Assembly: GCA_001464505.1 (NCBI GenBank)
Contig: LNEH01000124.1
Span: forward strand, 1-33,411
Origin: Verrucomicrobia bacterium Ga0077533
Lineage (GTDB): Bacteria > Verrucomicrobiota > Verrucomicrobiia > Opitutales > Opitutaceae
Length of the DNA stretch: 33,411 nt
Direction: 5' to 3'
Both the position numbers and the translations under genes were made by a program. Every line of letters begins with the position of its first letter. The first letter of the stretch is position 1. The notes beneath the pieces are model-generated. The model did not search any database. It was not told the origin of the DNA and saw only the letters and a program-made list of their open reading frames with translations. This document shows positions 26,102 through 33,411 of this stretch, in pieces.

Positions 26102-28681
26102 TTTCTTGGCCGCTGGCGGCGCGGGCGAAACCGCCACCGCCGCATTCAGCATCTCCGCCTCGCCGGTCTCCACCGCGCTGAGCTGGATGAGGCTGTTCAG
26201 CGAACTGAAGTGCTTGGTCCACTCGAAATCGCCGGAGTGGCCGCCGACCACCAGATTGAAGAGCTGCTTCTTCTCGGACTTCAGCGCCTGGATGCGCTCC
26301 TCGATCGTGCCGGCCGTGACCATGCGGTAAACGAACACCGTGTTCGTCTGGCCGATGCGGTGCACCCGGTCGATCGCCTGGTCCTCCACCGCCGGGTTCC
26401 ACCACGGGTCGAGCAGGAACACGTAATCCGCCGCGTGCAGCGTGATGCCCGTGCCGGCGGCCTTCAGGCTGACCAGCATCGCCGCCGCGCCCACCGCCGA
26501 TTGGAAATCCTTCACCGGCTTCTGCCGGTCCACGGTCATGCCGGTGATCTCATAGCGCGGCAGCTCCGGGTAATGCTCGTCGAGCGCCGTGCGCACGCGG
26601 TTGAGCAGCGTCACGAACTGGGAAAAGATGACCACCTTGTGGCCGCTCGCGACCACCTCCTCCAGTTTCTCGACGAGCAACTGCAGCTTGCCGCTGTCCG
26701 TCAGCGGGGAATTCATCCACGGCAGCAGGTCGGGGTCGCAGCAGACCTGCCGCAGGCGCGTGAGCAAGGCGAGGAAGCCGAAGGATTTTTCGCGCAGTGC
26801 GAGCCCGATGTCCTCGCCGAGGCGCGCCAGGCCTTCGGTGCAGATGCGGGCGTATTCGGCGCGCTGCACATCGGTGAGCGGGCAGAGCATGTCCATCTCG
26901 ACCTTGGGCGGCAGTTCGGTCGCCACTTCGTTCTTGGTGCGGCGCAGGATGAACGGCGCCACCTGCTGGCGCAGCCGGTGCATCGTGCGCTCGCGGTCCT
27001 GGACCAGCGCGGTTTCGAAACCCGCGCGTGAGCCGAGCAGACCGGGCAGCAGGTAGCGGAAGATGGACCAGAGATCGAGCTGCCGGTTCTCCAACGGCGT
27101 GCCGGTCAGCACCAGCCGGTGCTGCGTCCGGATGGCGAAGCAGGCCTGCGTGACCTTGGCGTCGGGGTTCTTGATGAACTGCCCCTCGTCGAGCACGGCG
27201 TAGCCGAACTCGGTCGTCTCGAGCAGCGCGCGGTGCTTGCGGAGCTGCGTGTAACTGGCGAGCCAGATGCACGGCGCCTTGTTGGTCTTGAAATCATTGC
27301 CCGACTTCAGGACGTCGATCTTCGCCTCCGGGTAGAACCGCGCCAGCTCCTCGCGCCACACCGGCACGACGCTGGCGGGGCAGACAACGACGTGCCGGTG
27401 CTTTGGCAGCGGCCGCGTGCGCAGCAAGGCGATGACCTGGGCGGTCTTGCCCAGGCCCATTTCGTCGGCGAGCAGGCCGTGGCACTCGGTCTCGCAGAGA
27501 TGGTGCATCCACTCGACGCCGCGGCGCTGGTAGTTGCGCAGAAATTCCGGCAGCTCCGGCGGCGCGGCGGGCGGCGTCAGCACCTTCTGGCGCCAGGCCT
27601 CGATCTCGGCGCCGAGCGTGACCTTGATGCGGTGGTCGTTGAACAGGGAGAAAATCAGGTAGGGCGGGATCTCGCCGGCGGCGGAGGTGTCGGCCAGGTT
27701 GCGGCGCCACTGGTTGTAGCCTTCCAGTTTCTCCGGCGTGAGCGTGACGATGCCAAGGTCGGGCAGCAGCATCGGCGTGCGGCCGTGCTTGAGCAGCGCG
27801 GCGGCCTGTTCGTCGGTGAGCAGTTTCTCCCCGGCCCGGAAAATCCAGCGGAGGTTCAGGCCTGAATCTCCCCGCCGGTCGGCCACGGCCTCGATCTCGA
27901 TGGCGCGCGAGCCCTGCTTGATGATGTTCACCTTCACATCCAGCTCGATGGCGAACTGCTTTTTCCAATGCGGCAGCAGGTCGCGCAGGAAGCCCGGGAT
28001 GTCGGCCAGCGCGTCGAGCGCGTAGGCGTGCGTGGTCTGGTTGTAGCGGAAGTGGGCCTTGCGGGCGTAGGTGGCCAGCGCGATGAGCTTGGCGCGCTCG
28101 GTGGCGGTCGGGTGATTGACGGTGTTGCCGAGGGCCGGGATGCGGCTGCGGCCGTTTTTCCAGTAGGCGAGGAAAACCAGGCCGTCATTGTTGGTCGTGA
28201 AGCTCAGCAGCAGGTCGCGCGGCGGGGCGTCGATTTTGGGGGTGCCGTTGCCGTTGCCCGCCTCTTGCTGGCCATTGCCGTTGCCGGTGGTGGGTTGGCC
28301 ATTGCCGGCCTGGCTGGATTTCGTCGAGGTGCCGGGCAACAGCGCGGCCATCTCGTCCACCAGCAGCTCCTCAATCTCGTGCAAACCCGCCACGGCGATG
28401 GCGTGGGCCAGCAGGACATCGGTGGAGGAGGAGCGGACCTTGAGGCGGTCGCCCTCCCACTCGATCACGGCGTATTCCTCCTTTTTCTCCACCTTGCGGT
28501 GGATGATGGCATCCTGGGCTCCCAAGGCGACTTCGCGGATCTCCCCGTCGCGATACATGTCGTGGCCGCGCTCCACCTGGGCCGCGTCAAACTGCTCCTC
28601 CCATTCGACCTCCAGGCGGCCGAACCAGAATTCGAGGGATTGCGGAGTATAGATGCGCTTGGGCCCGTGGGTTTGCATCAA
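26096..28681 (-). CDS. SNF2-family DEAD/DEAH helicase
   Basis: LLADEMGLGKTAQVIALL, VVCPASVVPVWREEL, motif II LDEGQFIKNPDAKVTQA, LTGTPLENRQLDLWSIFRYLLPG, KVVIFSQFVTLL, DPWWNPAVEDQAIDRVHRIGQTNTVFVYRM. Confidence 0.95.
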   Translation of the reverse strand: MMQTHGPKRIYTPQSLEFWFGRLEVEWEEQFDAAQVERGHDMYRDGEIREVALGAQDAIIHRKVEKKEEYAVIEWEGDRLKVRSSSTDVLLAHAIAVAGLHEIEELLVDEMAALLPGTSTKSSQAGNGQPTTGNGNGQQEAGNGNGTPKIDAPPRDLLLSFTTNNDGLVFLAYWKNGRSRIPALGNTVNHPTATERAKLIALATYARKAHFRYNQTTHAYALDALADIPGFLRDLLPHWKKQFAIELDVKVNIIKQGSRAIEIEAVADRRGDSGLNLRWIFRAGEKLLTDEQAAALLKHGRTPMLLPDLGIVTLTPEKLEGYNQWRRNLADTSAAGEIPPYLIFSLFNDHRIKVTLGAEIEAWRQKVLTPPAAPPELPEFLRNYQRRGVEWMHHLCETECHGLLADEMGLGKTAQVIALLRTRPLPKHRHVVVCPASVVPVWREELARFYPEAKIDVLKSGNDFKTNKAPCIWLASYTQLRKHRALLETTEFGYAVLDEGQFIKNPDAKVTQACFAIRTQHRLVLTGTPLENRQLDLWSIFRYLLPGLLGSRAGFETALVQDRERTMHRLRQQVAPFILRRTKNEVATELPPKVEMDMLCPLTDVQRAEYARICTEGLARLGEDIGLALREKSFGFLALLTRLRQVCCDPDLLPWMNSPLTDSGKLQLLVEKLEEVVASGHKVVIFSQFVTLLNRVRTALDEHYPELPRYEITGMTVDRQKPVKDFQSAVGAAAMLVSLKAAGTGITLHAADYVFLLDPWWNPAVEDQAIDRVHRIGQTNTVFVYRMVTAGTIEERIQALKSEKKQLFNLVVGGHSGDFEWTKHFSSLNSLIQLSAVETGEAEMLNAAVAVSPAPPAAKKL

Positions 28682-28757
28682 GCTAAAAGACCAACGTTAG
28701 AAACTTCCGCTTGGGCCGCGCAACCACTAATTCACCTCATTTGCCACCCCACCCCGC

Positions 28758-28893
28758 TAATACCAACGTCCCCTTGAATTTAGACTGTCATTGCGAGGAG
28801 CGCAGCGACGAAGCAATCCATCTTGGATCGCCACGGCGCGCTTCGCACACCTCGCGATGGCAAAAGTCTAAAAGCTTAGGGACGTTGGTATAA
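28758..28893. mobile_element. MITE/REP-like element with 13-bp perfect terminal inverted repeats
   Basis: ATACCAACGTCCC (28760-28772) vs GGGACGTTGGTAT (28879-28891); inner ttagact/agtctaa and cattgcgaggagcgcagcgacgaagcaatcc ... cctcgcgatgg. Confidence 0.65.
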
Positions 28894-28937
28894 CTCCGCC
28901 CGCATCATCGCCGCCCAGTTGTTGGCATCAGTAAATT

Positions 28938-29257
28938 CGGTTCCTCGCTACTTTCGGTGGGTTGCCGTCAAGCCCATCCCCCTGCAGTTTTTGGAACCAC
29001 TAATCGGTTTCGCCAACGGGCGAAACTCTGCTTCACCCCTCCGACTGATCGTCTCCGGAGTTGTTTTTGGGGTCTGCTGATCGCAGACTTGGAAAATCAG
29101 CCGGCGATAAGCCGGCCCCCGAAACCCAGTGGCGGAGACGATCAGTCGAAGCCGATCCTTGAAGGATTCATCCGTTGATGAATCCATTTTAGTGGTCAAA
29201 CTCCTCCAAGCGGGGACGAATCCAGCCCACTTACCCACCGGAAACAGCGAGGAACCG
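28938..29257. mobile_element. 320-bp MITE-like element with TIRs, target-site duplication and multiple internal hairpins
   Basis: TIR cggttcctcgctactttcggtgggt (28938-28962) vs acccaccggaaacagcgaggaaccg (29233-29257), 22/25 complementary; flanking direct repeat TAAATT at 28932-28937 and 29258-29263. Confidence 0.65.
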
Positions 29258-29285
29258 TAAATTCCCTATCGGCCGTCGCCGCGCA

Positions 29286-29318
29286 GGCCTGAAAGACACT
29301 TGCCCTGAACTTCAGGCC
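29286..29318. promoter_or_regulatory. Inverted repeat upstream of hicB (possible operator)
   Basis: ggcctgaa - 17 nt - ttcaggcc ending 16 nt before the hicB ATG. Confidence 0.35.
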
Positions 29319-29334
29319 GGCCTACTGTGCGCCC

Positions 29335-29544
29335 ATGAGAGACTTCACCGCCGTCGTTGAAAAAGACCCCGTGACCGGCCTGTTGGTCGGCTATATCCCG
29401 GGCTTCGCCGGGGCGCACTCCCAGGCGGCGAACCTCGATGAATTGCAGGCTAATCTGCAAGAGGTGGTGGCCATGCTGCTGGAAGATGGCGACCCGAAGC
29501 TTGAGGCGGAGTTTGTCGGCACCCAAACCATCAGGGTCGCCTGA
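29335..29544 (+). CDS. hicB: HicB-like antitoxin (short form)
   Basis: [51 protein letters not shown]: HicB_like fold; directly upstream of hicA. Confidence 0.9.
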   Translation: MRDFTAVVEKDPVTGLLVGYIPGFAGAHSQAANLDELQANLQEVVAMLLEDGDPKLEAEFVGTQTIRVA

Positions 29545-29546
29545 CC

Positions 29547-29771
29547 GTGGGCACGGTTCCCGTCCTGAAGCCGACCGAGGTCTGCCGAATACTGGAACGG
29601 CGGGGGTTTGTCGTCGTGCGGCAGCGCGGCTCCCATGTGCAATACCGTCACCCCGACGGCCGGGGCACCACCGTGCCGATGCACAAGGGCCGCGACATCG
29701 CCCCGCCACTGCTCCGCCAGATCGCCAAGGACATCGGCCTCACCATCGGGGAATTCCTGGAACATCGGTAG
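29547..29771 (+). CDS. hicA: HicA-like mRNA interferase toxin
   Basis: [68 protein letters not shown]: YcfA/HicA pattern with GSH catalytic His; GTG start 2 nt after the hicB stop. Confidence 0.92.
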   Translation: MGTVPVLKPTEVCRILERRGFVVVRQRGSHVQYRHPDGRGTTVPMHKGRDIAPPLLRQIAKDIGLTIGEFLEHR

Positions 29772-29833
29772 CCATCCGCACTCTGGCGAGTGGACCTCCA
29801 CCGCCTCGCCCGACCGCAACGGTGCCAGCCACC

Positions 29834-29971
29834 GAGTAACGTTTGAGATGATTGATTCCGGCTTGTCCCGCCGTAGCAGCATGGCGCAGGCGGATGTAGA
29901 ACATGGTAGCGGCAGTGGTGACTGGTTTTGAGACTCGCGCAACCCACCGCCTTTCATGTTATCTGTTCGGC
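29834..29971 (+). other. Candidate attC-like site 0 (weak)
   Basis: Left GAGTAACgtttgagatga pairs partly with right tcatgttatctGTTCGGC; next ORF ATG lies 15 nt after the core. Confidence 0.22.
29862..29895. repeat. Family F hairpin repeat copy
   Basis: cttgtcccgccgtagcagcatggcgcaggcggatg; matches the reverse complement of 30401-30432 with small indels. Confidence 0.45.
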
Positions 29972-29986
29972 AAAACATCTGTGACT

Positions 29987-30292
29987 ATGCAAACCAAAGG
30001 TCAACTAGCAGCGAAGGCCGCGATAAAGCAATTTATCAAAGAGATTATATCCATGATGTCAGAGCAAGGCTTCAACGGACAGAACTACTATTGGTTGCGT
30101 TCCATGAATGAAATCGAAAATAAGTTTGAGGAGTGCCGCACAAAAGCGCGGCAATTGGCGGTCGATCATGGTTTAGCTATGAGCGAAGTAGACGCATTCG
30201 AGAAGACTGTCCGTGAGAAAATCTACGTCTCCGCAGCAAGGCGCAATGAGTTTGAATGGCAGGCAGCGTTTGTGAAGAGGCATGGATTCTAG
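29987..30292 (+). CDS. Hypothetical protein (101 aa)
   Basis: MQTKGQLAAKAAIKQFIKEIISMMSEQGFNGQNYYWLRSMNEIENKF...: coherent helical protein in lower-GC DNA; ATG at 29987 preferred to ORF start 29903. Confidence 0.6.
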   Translation: MQTKGQLAAKAAIKQFIKEIISMMSEQGFNGQNYYWLRSMNEIENKFEECRTKARQLAVDHGLAMSEVDAFEKTVREKIYVSAARRNEFEWQAAFVKRHGF

Positions 30293-30316
30293 ACCCCGCA
30301 TGGATGTGAGGGAAGA

Positions 30317-30482
30317 TCCGAACCAGTCATCCACAGCGCAACGCCCTTGATCTCACCTAAATCGCCGATGATGCTTCCGTTCAACATGGCCCACTCATTC
30401 CATCCGCCTTCGCCAAGGCTACGGCGGACAAGAAGAGACGTCTTGCCCGCCCGTCGGGCGTGGCTGATCTGAAACGTTAGGC
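30317..30482 (+). other. Candidate attC-like site 1
   Basis: Left TCCGAACcagtcatccac, right gtggctgatctgaaacGTTAGGC (matches GTTRRRY); imperfect inverted ends; shares cgggcgtggctgatctga with site 2. Confidence 0.4.
30401..30432. repeat. Family F hairpin repeat copy (reverse orientation)
   Basis: catccgccttcgccaaggctacggcggacaag. Confidence 0.45.
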
Positions 30483-30492
30483 AAAAAAGAAG

Positions 30493-31047
30493 ATGAAAAC
30501 CTTCCCTGCTTTGCTCTGCGCCATAGGGGTTGGTTTGACCGCCGGCTGCTATTCCGTCGAGCAATCGAACGTCGAGAGAGGTTATCGATGGATTCGCCGC
30601 GGGGAGACGGACAAGGCAATTTCTACTTTCAGCCACACCGTCCGTAAATACCCCGAAAGCGTGCTGGGCTACACAGGACTGGGTGACGCGTTGTTCGAAG
30701 CCCAAAGAGATCGAGACGCCATCGACGCATACAGTCGTGCCATAGCTCTGCTCGAAATTGCCAAGCCGGAATCTGTGAGGCGAGACCCTGCCGAGATTGT
30801 CGGCGGTCGCCTTCTTTCCTATCAAAATCAAGGGCTGAGATTCCCGTTCGGACTAGAGCCCTATCTTTATTTACGGCGAGGCAAAGCTTATGACGCCTTG
30901 GCAAAGGCCGTCCCAGGCTTCGATGCCGTGAGCTTCCGCAGCGCTGTCGCAGATTATAATCGAGCACTCAAGCTGTCCCCCGACTATGCCGCGGCGAGAG
31001 ACGCCCGAAATCGCCTGCTGAAAGAAGGCAAAGAGCCGAACCAGTAG
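30493..31047 (+). CDS. Lipoprotein with TPR-like repeats
   Basis: Lipobox LTAGC after an N-terminal hydrophobic stretch; TPR-like ISTFSHTVRKYPESVLGYTGLGDALFEAQRDRDAIDAYSRAIAL and AVADYNRALKLSPDYAAARDARNRL. Confidence 0.75.
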   Translation: MKTFPALLCAIGVGLTAGCYSVEQSNVERGYRWIRRGETDKAISTFSHTVRKYPESVLGYTGLGDALFEAQRDRDAIDAYSRAIALLEIAKPESVRRDPAEIVGGRLLSYQNQGLRFPFGLEPYLYLRRGKAYDALAKAVPGFDAVSFRSAVADYNRALKLSPDYAAARDARNRLLKEGKEPNQ

Positions 31048-31130
31048 GAATGAGAAGGCGCAGAGCGCCTCGTGTGTGAGCGCGAGGTGATCACTCTCAC
31101 GGCGGGCGTGGCTGATCTGATTCATTCGGC
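31035..31130 (+). other. Candidate attC-like site 2
   Basis: Left GCCGAACcag, right cgggcgtggctgatctgattcATTCGGC; same 18-mer and same spacing to the core end as site 1; 96 bp. Confidence 0.35.
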
Positions 31131-31183
31131 CGAAAGAAAAGAGGCTGGCTGAGGGCCACCTGCCTTCGCCTCGTTGGGCTTCC

Positions 31184-31210
31184 GACTTCGCCCAAGCTTC
31201 GACCGACAAG
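31184..31210. repeat. Degenerate family F repeat copy
   Basis: gacttcgcccaagcttcgaccgacaag. Confidence 0.3.
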
Positions 31211-31287
31211 ACGGCAAGCAAGTCGGGCCGAATAAGCGCGTAACCTACTGAGGCTCGAGAAATACAGTGACGTTGGCCGCCACCTTT

Positions 31288-31347
31288 GTAGGTCGGGCTT
31301 TACGCCCGACATACTGGGCAATCCGTCGGGGATAAACCCCGACCTAC
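31288..31347. repeat. Palindromic repeat family B copy 2
   Basis: gtaggtcgggctttacgcccgacatactgggcaatccgtcggggataaaccccgacctac. Confidence 0.75.
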
Positions 31348-31378
31348 AGTCAAATCGCATCACCCTATTATGCGAAAC

Positions 31379-32665
31379 TCAGTAAATTGACGTCAACTGC
31401 GCGCGGATGACGGCGAGGGTGCGCTCGGTCGCGCCGCGGTTTGCCTCGCTCCACTCTCGCGCGGCGGCCGCGAGTTTCCCGCGCTGCGCGGCGTCCTGCA
31501 GCAGTTCCACCGCGGCCGCGATGAGCTCGCTGTGCGTCTCCACCCTCCGCACCGCGCCGGCCTCGGTGAGCGAGCGGATGATATCGCGGAAATTCGTCAT
31601 GCGCGGGCCGTGCAGCACCGGCTTGCCCAGCACCGCCGCCTCGACCGGCGTCTGGCCGCCGTCGTGCGGGGCCAGGCTCTTGCCGGTGAACACCAGGTCG
31701 GCGAGTTGTGTGAACTTCCGCAACTCCCCGGTCGTGTCGCCAACCGCGACGTCAACGGTGCCGGCCGCCGCGCCCGTGGACCGGAAGTGAAAACTCAAGC
31801 CCGATTTTTCCAGCAGGCCGCGCAATTCCTCGCGCCGCTCGGCATGACGCGGCACCAGCAACAGCGAAACCTTGAGCCCGCGCTCGCGCGCCACCTTCAA
31901 GGCCGTCATCAGCGCAGTTTCCTCGCCGGCCCAAGTCGAGGAGCCGAGCAGCACCAGCCCGGCGCCAAGGCCGAGTTCACGGCGCAGGCTCGTCCGCTCA
32001 TTTTCCGCCAGCAGCGGAATGGTGACATCGAGCTTGAGGTTGCCCGTGGTCTGCAGCCGCCCGGGCGGGAAACCCAGAGCCTTGAAGCGCTGCTCGTCGC
32101 GTTTGGACGCGCACAGCACCTGCGTGAGGCCGGCCGCCAACGAGCGCAGCACCCACTGGAAACGCAGCGAGCGCCGAAAACTGCGGTCGGACAGGCGGGC
32201 GTTGACGCTGATCACCGGCACGTGTCGGGCCTGCGCCTGCGCCACGTGCTCCGGCCAGCGTTCGCCTTCCATCAGGATGGCCAGATCCGGCGCCACCTGC
32301 CGCCAGGCCCGGGCGCTAAACGCCCAGAAATCCAAGGGAAAATAGCCCAGGCCGACCGTCAGCGCCGCATATTTTTCTTTCGCCAGCTGGTAGCCGGTGC
32401 TGGTGGTGGTGGTCAGGTAAACCTCGGTGTGTCCCTCGCGCCGGAACGCCTCGAGCAGCGGCGCGATGGCCAGCACCTCGCCGACGCTGACGGCCTGCAG
32501 CCAGATGCGGCGGGCGCCCGGGGCCTTGGCCGGCAGCGGCGGCACCTCGCCGAACCGGTGCCAGAAACCCTCCGCGTAACCCCCGCGCCGCCGCATCCGC
32601 CACAGGTAATAGGGCGAGGCGAGCAGCAACGCCGGCAGGAAGAGAAGGCGGTAAAGAAAGATCAT
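31379..32665 (-). CDS. waaA: 3-deoxy-D-manno-octulosonic acid (Kdo) transferase
   Basis: IWLQAVSVGEVLAIAPLLEAF, YLTTTTSTGYQLA, FPLDFWAFSARAWRQVAPDLAILMEGERWPE, VISVNARLSDRSFRR, GNLKLDV, KSLAPHDGGQTPVEAAVLGKPVLHGPRMTNF. Confidence 0.95.
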   Translation of the reverse strand: MIFLYRLLFLPALLLASPYYLWRMRRRGGYAEGFWHRFGEVPPLPAKAPGARRIWLQAVSVGEVLAIAPLLEAFRREGHTEVYLTTTTSTGYQLAKEKYAALTVGLGYFPLDFWAFSARAWRQVAPDLAILMEGERWPEHVAQAQARHVPVISVNARLSDRSFRRSLRFQWVLRSLAAGLTQVLCASKRDEQRFKALGFPPGRLQTTGNLKLDVTIPLLAENERTSLRRELGLGAGLVLLGSSTWAGEETALMTALKVARERGLKVSLLLVPRHAERREELRGLLEKSGLSFHFRSTGAAAGTVDVAVGDTTGELRKFTQLADLVFTGKSLAPHDGGQTPVEAAVLGKPVLHGPRMTNFRDIIRSLTEAGAVRRVETHSELIAAAVELLQDAAQRGKLAAAAREWSEANRGATERTLAVIRAQLTSIY

Positions 32666-33105
32666 GAGCCGGCGTCACGCGGAGCGCGGAGGGCAGAACG
32701 CTGAGCGCCAGAAGCTGTTGGACTCAGTTTGCGATAGAGGCCGGAAGCCTTGGACACCACGGTTTCGACCGCGGTGAGCAACTGGTCTCGTTCAGCTTCG
32801 CTGATGTAGCCTTCATCAAAGGCCAGATAGGCATCCGATGCGACCTCGGCCGCGGAACCGTAGGCAATCTCCACAAACTGGGCGAAATCCTTGTCCGAAT
32901 TGCGCCCGCTGCCCTCCGCAATGTTCGCGCAAACCGAGCGGGCCGACCGGCGCATTTGCGAGGTCAGGCCGAACATTTCTTCGCGGGGAAATTTCCGCAC
33001 CAAGCCGGATACCAGGCGATACAACTTCCGCCCCTCCTGCCAGACCTCCAGACGCAAAAATCGGAATCGTTTGGTTTCCTCGGGCATTGGCGCAGTTTCA
33101 GGCAT
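32662..33105 (-). CDS. Four-helix-bundle protein (23S rRNA intervening-sequence protein family)
   Basis: RFLRLEVWQEGRKLYRLVSGLVRKFPREEMFGLTSQMRRSARSVCANIAEGSGR...DFAQFVEIAYGSAAEVASDAYLA. Confidence 0.9.
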   Translation of the reverse strand: MPETAPMPEETKRFRFLRLEVWQEGRKLYRLVSGLVRKFPREEMFGLTSQMRRSARSVCANIAEGSGRNSDKDFAQFVEIAYGSAAEVASDAYLAFDEGYISEAERDQLLTAVETVVSKASGLYRKLSPTASGAQRSALRAPRDAGS

Positions 33106-33135
33106 TCCGCATTCAGCACTCCGCGTTCCGCACCG

Positions 33136-33411
33136 CTACTGCCCCAGCACCCAGGCGAAGATCAGCGGGGCCACGATGGTCGCGTCGCTCTCGATGATGA
33201 ACTTCGGCGTGCTGGCCCCGAGCTTGCCCCAGGTGATCTTCTCGTTGGGCACGGCGCCGGAGTAGCTGCCGTAGCTCGTGGTCGAGTCGCTGATCTGGGC
33301 GAAGTAGCCCCAGAGCGGCACGCCGGTGCGGCCCAGGTCCTGATGCAGCATCGGCACGACGCAGATCGGAAAATCGCCCGCGATGCCGCCGCCGATCTGG
33401 AAGAACCCGAT
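33136..33411 (-). CDS. Deoxyhypusine synthase-like protein, C-terminal part (truncated by window edge)
   Basis: Frame open to window end: IGFFQIGGGIAGDFPICVVPMLHQDLGRTGVPLWGYFAQISDSTTSYGSYSGAVPNEKITWGKLGASTPKFIIESDATIVAPLIFAWVLGQ. Confidence 0.85.
   Translation of the reverse strand: MGFFQIGGGIAGDFPICVVPMLHQDLGRTGVPLWGYFAQISDSTTSYGSYSGAVPNEKITWGKLGASTPKFIIESDATIVAPLIFAWVLGQ

Noticed and set aside
28243-28310. ccattgccgttgcc tandem-like tract as a phase-variable repeat
   Set aside because: Imperfect, in-frame Asn/Gly linker; no homopolymer or perfect short tandem array that would favour slippage-driven switching
28948-29238. 96-aa minus-strand ORF inside the 320-bp element
   Set aside because: Lies almost entirely inside a TIR-bounded hairpin-rich repeat; sequence constraint is better explained by stems. 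Kept only as an alternative to test
30289-30831. 180-aa minus-strand ORF overlapping the attC-like site and the lipoprotein gene
   Set aside because: Includes translated repeat (SLLVRRSLGEGGWNEWAMLNG) characteristic of non-coding family F sequence; opposite strand has a convincing lipoprotein

Overview
This window is GC-rich bacterial chromosome. Gene content and protein style suggest Verrucomicrobiota, Opitutaceae-like, but that placement is inference. Most of it is ordinary housekeeping sequence. In order: argS (partial), a GYF_2-type membrane protein, a YihY/BrkB family protein, a SurA/PpiD-like foldase, a TolC-family protein, a tryptophanase-like lyase, a DUF4199-like protein, miaA, a DagK-like lipid kinase, a receiver-GGDEF protein, trpA, an EEP nuclease, tRNA-His(GTG), a compact Pho operon (porin-pstS-pstC-pstA-pstB-phoU-phoB-phoR), a ROK kinase, a ClC transporter with a CBS region, and an SNF2-type helicase. 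The accessory segment lies at about 28.7-31.3 kb. It holds two adjacent miniature inverted-repeat elements (one of 320 bp with 22/25 bp terminal inverted repeats, a TAAATT target duplication and several internal hairpins), a HicBA toxin-antitoxin pair, and two co-oriented small genes. Those genes are separated by structured sequences that share an 18-bp direct repeat and attC-like core ends, which may be a small integron-like cassette array without an integrase. The window ends with waaA (kdtA), a four-helix-bundle (IVP-like) protein and a partial deoxyhypusine-synthase-like gene. At least six families of palindromic or REP/MITE-like intergenic repeats occur. PstC carries an unusual insertion of about 230 aa between TM1 and the permease domain. 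All calls come from reading the sequence; no database search was run.
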